The position numbers and the translations under genes are program-made. A stretch of 64,000 nucleotides of DNA from Taklimakanibacter sp050251035 (lineage in GTDB: Bacteria > Pseudomonadota > Alphaproteobacteria > Rhizobiales > Aestuariivirgaceae): the NCBI GenBank assembly GCA_050251035.1, contig JBFWNN010000022.1, positions 14,294 through 78,293 of the forward strand. The letters run 5' to 3'. The notes beneath the pieces were generated by a model. The model was not told the origin of the DNA. It ran no database searches and saw nothing but the letters and a program-made list of their open reading frames with translations. This document shows, piece after piece, positions 58,224 to 64,000 of this stretch (within the stretch, counting starts at the first letter, position 1; each line of letters begins with the position of its first letter).

Positions 58224-59441
58224 ATGTCCGGATCGCAGAAGATCGTCATTGCCGGGGCCGGACAGGCCGGCTTGTGGTGCGCCAAGGCATTGCGGCTGCA
58301 GGGCTTCACGGGCGAGATCGTCCTGATCGGCGACGAGCCCTATCCGCCCTATGACCGGCCGCCGCTGTCCAAGGCCGTGCTCACCGGCAAGGCGACGGTC
58401 GAATCGACATTTTATCTGTCGGCGCGCGACCTCGAGGACCAGGGCATCGACTTCCGCGCCAACGGGGAGATCACGGCCATCGACCGGACCCGCAAGGTCG
58501 TCGTCACCGCGCTGGAAGAGGTCGGGTATGATCAGCTGATACTGGCGCTGGGTGCGCGGGTACGCCGCGTTGCCCTGCAGGGCGCCGACTCCACGGATAT
58601 CCTGTATCTGCGCGGCATAGACGACTGCCTGGCGCTCAGGCAGCAGCTCGCGCCGGGCCGCCGCGTCCTGGTGCTGGGCGGTGGCCTCATAGGCCTCGAG
58701 GTGGCGGCCGCGGCCACCGCGCTCGGCGCCGAGGTTGCCGTGGTCGAATCTGCGGATCGTGTCATGGCGAGGATCGTCGATGCGAAAGTGAGCCGTCACT
58801 TCGAGGCTTTGCATCGCGCTCACGGAGTCGACATCCTGACCGGCCGGACACCGACGGGCATCGGCGAGCGGCACGGCAGCAAGATCATCGAGCTCGCGGA
58901 TGGCGGTCGCGTCGAGGGCGATCTCGTCATCGCCGGCATCGGCGCCATCCCCAATGACGCCATCGCCGCCGCCGCCGGGTTGCCGACTGGCAACGGCATC
59001 TGGACCGATGAGTTCTGCCGCACGGACGATCCCGCGATCTGGGCCATCGGCGATGTTGCCAATCACTTCAATCCGATGTTCGGTCGGCGCCTGCGTCTCG
59101 AGACCTGGCAGAACGCGCGCGCCCAGGGCACGACGGTTGCGCGAAACCTGTGTGGAAACCGGACTTCGCATGCCGAGCTTCCCTGGGGATGGTCGGACCA
59201 GTTCGGGGCAAATCTTCAGTTTCTCGGCCTGCCGGAGCAGGACGACGTCGACGTGACGCGTGGAAGCATGGACTGTGGAAGCTTCAGCGTCTTCTATCTG
59301 CGCGACGGCCGCATGGCCGGCATGGTGGCGGTCAATGCCGTGTCGGACGTGGTCGTTTCGCGGCGATTGATGGCCGCAAAATCGAAGATCGATCCGGACA
59401 AGCTCGCGGATCCGTCCGTGCCCTTGAAGTCGCTGATCTGA
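58224..59441 (+). CDS. NAD(P)H-dependent ferredoxin reductase of the Rieske/ligase island
   Basis: A 405-residue flavoprotein from the ATG at 58224, eight bases after the esterase stop. FAD motif IVIAGAGQAGLWCAKALR, GDEPYPPYDRPPLSK, NAD motif VLGGGLIGLEVAAAA, and second FAD motif IWAIGDVAN. It is a paralogue of the P450 reductase at 5246-6472. It should feed electrons to the ferredoxin at 63498 and thereby the Rieske oxygenase. Confidence 0.92.
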   Translation: MSGSQKIVIAGAGQAGLWCAKALRLQGFTGEIVLIGDEPYPPYDRPPLSKAVLTGKATVESTFYLSARDLEDQGIDFRANGEITAIDRTRKVVVTALEEVGYDQLILALGARVRRVALQGADSTDILYLRGIDDCLALRQQLAPGRRVLVLGGGLIGLEVAAAATALGAEVAVVESADRVMARIVDAKVSRHFEALHRAHGVDILTGRTPTGIGERHGSKIIELADGGRVEGDLVIAGIGAIPNDAIAAAAGLPTGNGIWTDEFCRTDDPAIWAIGDVANHFNPMFGRRLRLETWQNARAQGTTVARNLCGNRTSHAELPWGWSDQFGANLQFLGLPEQDDVDVTRGSMDCGSFSVFYLRDGRMAGMVAVNAVSDVVVSRRLMAAKSKIDPDKLADPSVPLKSLI

Positions 59442-59484
59442 CCGGCTCGCGCGGGCTGCCGGCGCAAGCTGCGCATGATGCCGA

Positions 59485-60009
59485 TTATTCGATATTGTGC
59501 TTGAGCAGGAACTGGTTCTTGTACATGACCAGCCCGGTCATGACCTCGGTCGAGGCGATGTCGGCTTCGCGGTAACAATGTGTAGTGAGGAAATTCGTGA
59601 GTTCGTCATGCGTATCGAAGACGACTTCGACCAGGAGGTCGTAGCGGCCGCTGACCCAAAGCACATAGACGACCCCATTGAACTTGCCGAGACGGTCGGC
59701 GACTTGGGCCGGGGACTTGCCGGGAGCAACCTTGATCCCGAGCATCGCATCCGCCCGATAGCGGATTGCCGTCGGATCGATGACGGCGACGATCGTGAGG
59801 ACGCCGGCTTCCTTCATCCAGGTGACGCGGTTGCGCACCGTCCCTTCGGATACGTTCAGGAGGTCGGCGATGGCGCGGAAGCTCATCCGGCCGTCATTCT
59901 GCATGAGGCGCACGATCTGCCGGTTCAAGGCGTCGTAGGGGGACGATCGCGATGCGATGGAAAGCTTGTCGGGATCCTCATCCGGTTCGGGAGCAAAGGT
60001 ATTTGACAT
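59485..60009 (-). CDS. Lrp/AsnC family transcriptional regulator
   Basis: A 174-residue regulator. The winged helix (LNRQIVRLMQNDGRMSFRAI, then LNVSEGTVRNRVTWMKEAGV) is followed by a RAM effector domain (VVYVLWVSGRYDLLVEV). It probably controls genes of this island in response to an amino acid or amine. It is the last gene of the leftward group with proWXV, 64 bases away. Confidence 0.92.
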   Translation of the reverse strand: MSNTFAPEPDEDPDKLSIASRSSPYDALNRQIVRLMQNDGRMSFRAIADLLNVSEGTVRNRVTWMKEAGVLTIVAVIDPTAIRYRADAMLGIKVAPGKSPAQVADRLGKFNGVVYVLWVSGRYDLLVEVVFDTHDELTNFLTTHCYREADIASTEVMTGLVMYKNQFLLKHNIE

Positions 60010-60073
60010 GGGATATCCCGCCTTGTCCTGCTTTTCCGCGATCCTAGCCTACGGCTTTCTGAGTCTCTACCCT

Positions 60074-61213
60074 TCAACAGGCGTTCTGCGAGCCGTATCC
60101 ACCACTATGGGATGCCGGGTGCTGGTCCTGATCGGTCGGACGATCCGGCGCCGCGCGCACACCGGCAAGGATGTCCGCCATGGTGATGACGCCGATGATC
60201 CTGTCCTCCCCATCCACCACGGCGAAAGGATCGAAGTCCGCGGATTTGACCTTCAGCTCGATCAGATGATCGAGCAGCGTGTCTTCACGCACCCGCGGAT
60301 AATTGCGGAAGGAATCGATCGCATGGCCGTTCATGCCGCGATGGGCATCGACGCTGCGCATCAGGGAATGGGCCCGGACGAACTTCAGCTTCGAGATGCC
60401 TTGCACGAAGGCCCGCACGTAGTCGTCCATCGGCCGGGTGACGATCTCCTCGGGCGTTCCGACTTGGACGAACTGGCCTTCCTTCATTATGGCGATACGG
60501 TCGCCGATGCGAATGGCCTCGTCGAGGTCGTGCGTTATGAACAGGGCGGTCTTGTTCAGCGTCTTCCAGATGCTGAGGAACTCGTCCTGCAATTGCCGGC
60601 GGATGAGCGGATCCAGCGCGCTGAACGGCTCGTCCATCAGGATCAGCTCGGGGTCGTTCGCCAATGCGCGGGCCAGCCCGACGCGCTGCTGCATGCCCCC
60701 GGACAATTCCGAAGGATAGTGGTCCGCCCATTGCCCCAACTGCACGAGCTCCAGTTTCTCCTGCGCGATGGCCAGCCGCCTGGCGCGCGGGACGCCCTGG
60801 ACTTCGAGGCCGAAGGCGACATTGTCGCGGGTTGTCCAGTGCGGGAACAGGCCGGTGCCCTGGAAGACCATGCTGATTTTCCGGGCCCGCAGATGCCGCA
60901 ACTCCGCCTGGCTGATGCGGCCGATATCCTCACCATCGATCAACACCTGTCCGGCGGTGGGCTCGATCAGCCTGTTGACATGCCTGATCAGGGTCGACTT
61001 GCCGCTTCCCGACAGGCCCATGATGCAGAATATCTCGCCGCGGCGCACGTCGAAATTCACGCCGGCGACGCCGACGACCACGCCGAAGCGCTTCTGCAGC
61101 TCGTGCTTTGGCAGATTGTCTCGGGCGAGAGCGTCGAACGCCGCGCGCGCATCTCGCCCGAAGATTTTCCATATCTCGCGGCCGGTGACGAATGCTCGAT
61201 CAGTTGCTGTCAT
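60074..61213 (-). CDS. proV: glycine betaine/proline-type ABC transporter ATP-binding protein
   Basis: A 379-residue ATPase from the ATG at 61213. Walker A is MGLSGSGKSTLIRH, signature LSGGMQQRVGLARALA, Walker B ELILMDEPFSALD. The C-terminus carries CBS-like sequence (DFDPFAVVDGEDRIIGVITM). This is the ProV/OpuAA subfamily for quaternary ammonium compounds, used for osmoprotection or catabolism. The flanking enzymes favour catabolism. Confidence 0.93.
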   Translation of the reverse strand: MTATDRAFVTGREIWKIFGRDARAAFDALARDNLPKHELQKRFGVVVGVAGVNFDVRRGEIFCIMGLSGSGKSTLIRHVNRLIEPTAGQVLIDGEDIGRISQAELRHLRARKISMVFQGTGLFPHWTTRDNVAFGLEVQGVPRARRLAIAQEKLELVQLGQWADHYPSELSGGMQQRVGLARALANDPELILMDEPFSALDPLIRRQLQDEFLSIWKTLNKTALFITHDLDEAIRIGDRIAIMKEGQFVQVGTPEEIVTRPMDDYVRAFVQGISKLKFVRAHSLMRSVDAHRGMNGHAIDSFRNYPRVREDTLLDHLIELKVKSADFDPFAVVDGEDRIIGVITMADILAGVRAAPDRPTDQDQHPASHSGGYGSQNAC

Positions 61214-61268
61214 CTCTGTCCTGCACTGCCGGCCCGGAACTTCAGGCAAAATCTCGGCCAGGCGGCCG

Positions 61269-62264
61269 CTACTTTGCCGCCTTTGCCTCGCTGAGCCAAT
61301 TGTCGAATTTGGCTTGATTTGCAGCGATCCAGTTTTCCGCATGCTGTCTGATGTCCTGGTCCGATTTTTCGCCGTCATTGATCTTCAGGTTCTCCGCGTT
61401 CACGTCTTCGATGGGTACCGTCACCAGCTCGAACCAGCGTTTGGCGGCGGGAGCATTCTTCAGGAAGTCGTTATTGGCGATGATGCGGATGTTGTTGACC
61501 GAAAACCCGATGTTGCGGCCGTCGGGGAGCGACGTATTCTCCTTCGCGTCGTCGGGCAGCGCCGTGAACGGGACTTCGAGCCATTCGACGTCGATGCCCG
61601 GCCGCAGCACCTGCGACACCCAAAGGGGAGTATAGGTGTAGTAGAGGACCGGCTCGCCGGCCTTGAAGCGGCTGACGACGTCGGCGGCCATCGTCATGAA
61701 CTGCCCCTGATTGTGGGTCACGGTATTGCGCAGGCCATAGGCGTCCATATGGTGCTCGATGACCTTTTCGCAGCCCCAGCCGGGCGGGCATCCCGCGAGG
61801 TCCGCTTTGCCGTCGCGATCCGTGTCGAAGATCTTGGCGATGGCCGGATCCTTGAGCTGTTCGACGTTCTTGATGCCGTATTTCTCCGCGGTCTTCTTGT
61901 CCACGAGGTAACCCTGGTTGGCGCCGCTCACCAGGGTGCCGAGCTTGGTCATCGTGTCGGTGCCGCCGGCCTTGTCGAAGTAGCTGTTCTGCAGCGGCTC
62001 CCAGTGAACCGTGACGAAGTCGGCATCGCCCTGGCCGACGGCGAGCGTCATCGAGGGGATGTCGAGATGTTTCACCTTTTCGACCGTGTAGCCCAGCTTC
62101 TCGAGGCCGATGCTGACGACCTGCGTTTGAAAAAGGCCTTCAAGCAGCCCGTCGTCGGCCGGCCTCGCCGGCCCCATATCCTGGGCGCCGGCGATCTGTG
62201 TCGCGGTCGCGGCGAGAAGCAGAGCGAAGATCGATACGGGCAGTCTATGACGGAAGCTTGCCAT
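61269..62264 (-). CDS. proX: glycine betaine/proline-type ABC transporter substrate-binding protein
   Basis: A 331-residue periplasmic protein from the ATG at 62264 (signal FRHRLPVSIFALLLAATATQ, cleavage near AGAQD). Like ProX/OpuAC it has an aromatic-rich pocket candidate (VHWEPLQNSYF, CPPGWGCEK, YTYTPLWVSQV) suited to a cationic methylated amine. The start overlaps the permease end by 20 bases. Confidence 0.9.
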   Translation of the reverse strand: MASFRHRLPVSIFALLLAATATQIAGAQDMGPARPADDGLLEGLFQTQVVSIGLEKLGYTVEKVKHLDIPSMTLAVGQGDADFVTVHWEPLQNSYFDKAGGTDTMTKLGTLVSGANQGYLVDKKTAEKYGIKNVEQLKDPAIAKIFDTDRDGKADLAGCPPGWGCEKVIEHHMDAYGLRNTVTHNQGQFMTMAADVVSRFKAGEPVLYYTYTPLWVSQVLRPGIDVEWLEVPFTALPDDAKENTSLPDGRNIGFSVNNIRIIANNDFLKNAPAAKRWFELVTVPIEDVNAENLKINDGEKSDQDIRQHAENWIAANQAKFDNWLSEAKAAK

Positions 62265-63189
62265 ACTGAGTTTCCTTTCGTGCATGGGACAACCGGGAAT
62301 AATGCGGCAACAACGATCGGACGAAAGCGATGGGACCTCGCTGACTGGCGCGTGAGCGGCTGGCGATGCCGCGGGTGATCCGGTCGAGGATCATCGCCAG
62401 GATGACGATTCCGATCCCGCCGACGGCCGCCAGCCCGACGTCCAGGCGTCCGATGCCGCGCAGCACCATCTGTCCGAGCCCCTCGACGGCGATCATCGAG
62501 GCATAGACCACCATGGACAGCGCCATCATGATCGTCTGGTTCACCCCGACCATGATCGTGTTGGCGGCAAGCGGTATCTGGATGCGGAACAGGATGCGTG
62601 ACTCGGTGGCGCCGAACGCGCGCGCCGCCTCCAGGGTCTCGCCGGGCACCTCGCGCAGGCCGAGGCTGGTCAGCCGGATAACCGGTGGAAGGGCGAAGAT
62701 GACGGTGACGATGACGCCGGGAACGTTGCCGATCCCGACCAGCATGACCACCGGCACCATGTAGACGAAACCGGGAAGCGTCTGCATGACGTCGAGCAGC
62801 GGCCTGAGCGCCGCCTCGACCCTGTCGCTCTTGGCGGCCCAGACGCCGAGCGGCAGGCCTATCACCACGGTGAACAGGACCGCCGTGAGCACCAGCGCGA
62901 TGGTCGTCATCGATTCCGTCCACAGGCCGAGAAAGCCGATGAGCGTCATCGCGGCCGTCGAAAAGATCGCGCTGCGCAGCCCGGCGAATTGCCAGCACAG
63001 CAGGAACAGGACGATCAGGAACACGATGGGATTGGTGGCCACCAGTGCCTGCTCGAACATGTCCAGAAGAGTGCCCACGGGCACGCGAATGGCATGGAAG
63101 AACGGCCGGTACTCTTTGACCAGCAGGTCCAGTAGCGTTTGGATCCAATCACCGAGTGGCAGGTGATTGCCTTGGAAGGGATCGTACAT
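62245..63189 (-). CDS. proW: glycine betaine/proline-type ABC transporter permease
   Basis: A 314-residue inner-membrane permease with an N-terminal extension and about seven membrane spans. The loop FALPPVIRLTSLGLREVPGE and EAARAFGATESRILFRIQIP are typical of ProW. First gene of the leftward proW-proX-proV group. Its start is about 180 bases from the conserved element at 63368, so that site may also control this operon. Confidence 0.93.
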   Translation of the reverse strand: MYDPFQGNHLPLGDWIQTLLDLLVKEYRPFFHAIRVPVGTLLDMFEQALVATNPIVFLIVLFLLCWQFAGLRSAIFSTAAMTLIGFLGLWTESMTTIALVLTAVLFTVVIGLPLGVWAAKSDRVEAALRPLLDVMQTLPGFVYMVPVVMLVGIGNVPGVIVTVIFALPPVIRLTSLGLREVPGETLEAARAFGATESRILFRIQIPLAANTIMVGVNQTIMMALSMVVYASMIAVEGLGQMVLRGIGRLDVGLAAVGGIGIVILAMILDRITRGIASRSRASQRGPIAFVRSLLPHYSRLSHARKETQYGKLPS

Positions 63190-63497
63190 GTCCTTCTCCG
63201 CGATGACCCGTCATGTTGAGATTGATTGCTGCGCGCCGGACATGCCGGCCACGCCGATACCGCTCAAGATGAAGGCCCGTTTCCCGTCAAGCTCCCCTAG
63301 GCTGCGGCCGGGCTTTTGCCCGTTGGGCGCCGCTCGTTCTTATTGCTGAAAGCGTAATTTACATCCAAAATAATGCGTAGACAAGAAGATTAAATGGAAT
63401 TTTATATGGAAAGTGCAAAATCATTGCGATAATCTTGCGGATGAAGCGCAGAGGATCGCTTTCGATCCGCTGCCGATGAGCGAGCTTCCGGAAAGAT
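63190..63497. promoter_or_regulatory. divergent control region before the ferredoxin gene, with conserved element
   Basis: A 308-base gap between proW and the ferredoxin gene. AAATAATGCGTAGACAA at 63368-63384 differs in one position from the element at 55522-55538. A GCGTA half-site at 63352-63356 lies 23 bases before the GCGTA at 63375-63379, the same spacing as at the other locus. The nearby AT-rich sequence could hold the ferredoxin promoter. No protein-like frame was seen. Confidence 0.6.
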
Positions 63498-63818
63498 ATG
63501 ATCAAAATCACATTCATTCAAAGCGACGGTGGGCGGATCACGGCGGACGCCCGGAAGGGAATGTCCGTCATGGAGGTGGCCGTGCAAAACAAGATTTCGG
63601 GCATCGATGCCGATTGCGGTGGCGCCTGCGCCTGCGCCACGTGTCATGTCTATGTGATGCCCGATGGCGTCGACCGCTCCGGTGACCGAAACCGGACGGA
63701 ACAGGATATGCTGAGCTTCGCCGTCGACGTTCGCGAGAACAGCCGGCTGGCCTGCCAGATGCAGGTGACCACGGCTCTTGACGGGTTGGTGGTGATCGTT
63801 CCTGAGAAGCAGTTTTAG
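63498..63818 (+). CDS. [2Fe-2S] ferredoxin, putidaredoxin-like (second copy)
   Basis: A 106-residue ferredoxin starting MIKITFIQSDGGRI. Cluster ligands are in CGGACACATC with the fourth Cys in RLACQM. It is a paralogue of the P450 ferredoxin at 7979-8299 and shares the AMSVMEVAV-type helix. No reductase or oxygenase lies directly beside it; the likely partners are the reductase at 58224 and the Rieske oxygenase at 51505. A tandem hairpin array begins at its stop codon. Confidence 0.95.
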   Translation: MIKITFIQSDGGRITADARKGMSVMEVAVQNKISGIDADCGGACACATCHVYVMPDGVDRSGDRNRTEQDMLSFAVDVRENSRLACQMQVTTALDGLVVIVPEKQF

Positions 63819-64000
63819 AGCATCGGCCCGAAAAGTGCGTGCGGTTTTCGGGTAAGCCGATGCGCAAAGACAAAGAGCATCGGCCCGAAAAGTGCGTGCG
63901 GTTTTCGGGTAAGCCGATGCGCAAAGACAAAGAGCATCGGCCCGAAAAGTGCGTGCGGTTTTCGGGTAAGCCGATGCGCAAAGACAAAGAGCATCGGCCC
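63818..64000. repeat. 57-base tandem hairpin repeat, at least 3.2 units
   Basis: Units begin at 63818, 63875, 63932 and 63989 and look identical; the last is cut by the window edge. Each unit contains nested palindromes: CATCGGC...GCCGATG outside and CCGAAAA...TTTTCGG inside. A decayed single copy lies after secA at 23742. Because 57 is a multiple of three, an open reading frame crosses the array on the minus strand; it is a by-product of the repeat. Confidence 0.95.

Noticed and set aside
63568..63987. Minus-strand frame encoding a 19-residue repeat (MSLRIGLPENRTHFSGRC-type)
   Set aside because: Generated by the 57-base DNA repeat, which is a multiple of three; no ribosome site or family.
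63818..64000. Possible CRISPR array
   Set aside because: Units are contiguous with no unique spacers, and no cas genes are visible; it is a tandem hairpin repeat.
1..64000. tRNA, rRNA or prophage/insertion sequence
   Set aside because: No tRNA-like cloverleaf, rRNA segment, transposase or phage gene was recognised by reading; a tRNAscan or Infernal search would be needed to exclude small RNAs.

Overview
This 64 kb window is GC-rich, densely coding DNA with no visible rRNA, tRNA, transposase or CRISPR array. Several gene neighbourhoods point to an alphaproteobacterium of the order Hyphomicrobiales (Rhizobiales): accA-xer-aroK-aroB-corC, secA/parvulin/argJ/mutT, bolA-DnaJ-cobS-cobT, and comF-grxC-nitrilase-DUF1178. 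Interspersed palindromic repeats built around a CCGGAAAA...TTTTCCG core fit the same group. I do not assign a genus.

Layout. 0-5.2 kb: housekeeping (DUF1178, nitrilase family, glutaredoxin, ComF, IlvD, methyltransferase). 5.2-10.4 kb: a complete three-component cytochrome P450 operon (P450, [2Fe-2S] ferredoxin, aldehyde dehydrogenase, ferredoxin reductase) divergent from an IclR regulator. 10.4-17.9 kb: a second IclR regulator divergent from an operon with a cytoplasmic sulfatase, a taurine/sulfonate-type ABC importer and a class III aminotransferase. 17.9-23.7 kb: mutT, argJ, parvulin and secA. 23.9-28.1 kb: two proteins of unknown function with membrane segments, a TPR-type sulfotransferase and an outer-membrane beta-barrel. 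28.5-38.2 kb: amidohydrolase, multicopper oxidase, L,D-transpeptidase-like protein, accA, xer recombinase, aroK, aroB, corC-like. 38.2-43.2 kb: FAD protein, ribbon-helix-helix protein, two VOC proteins and a GMC/gluconate-dehydrogenase-like trio with a cytochrome c. 43.4-45.5 kb: an unusual translationally coupled three-gene operon. It encodes a protein ending in a six-cysteine tail, a cysteine-dioxygenase-like cupin and a GRDP-like protein; the last two appear to share a C-terminal domain. 45.5-50.5 kb: bolA, DnaJ-like, cobS, cobT, phytase-like esterase. 50.5-51.3 kb: a frameshifted AHSA1/SRPBCC gene with its ArsR repressor and operator.

51.4-63.8 kb is a catabolic island. It holds a Rieske oxygenase, RidA, two NAD-dependent dehydrogenases, a glutamine-synthetase-like ligase, a MetX-like esterase, ferredoxin reductase, a Lrp/AsnC regulator, a ProVWX-type importer and a [2Fe-2S] ferredoxin. 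I infer import and oxidative breakdown of an amine or quaternary ammonium compound, possibly through a gamma-glutamyl intermediate.

Three observations stand out. The 43.4-45.5 kb operon looks like a candidate peptide-modification (RiPP-like) system. A 17-base element (AAATAATGCGTARACAA) occurs upstream of both the ligase operon and the distant ferredoxin, and related AATGCGTAA sites lie between the P450 operon and its IclR gene, suggesting shared control of two oxygenase loci 45 kb apart. Palindromic repeat elements reach into the 3' ends of two genes (xer and ridA), and a 57-base hairpin unit is tandemly repeated at the right edge.
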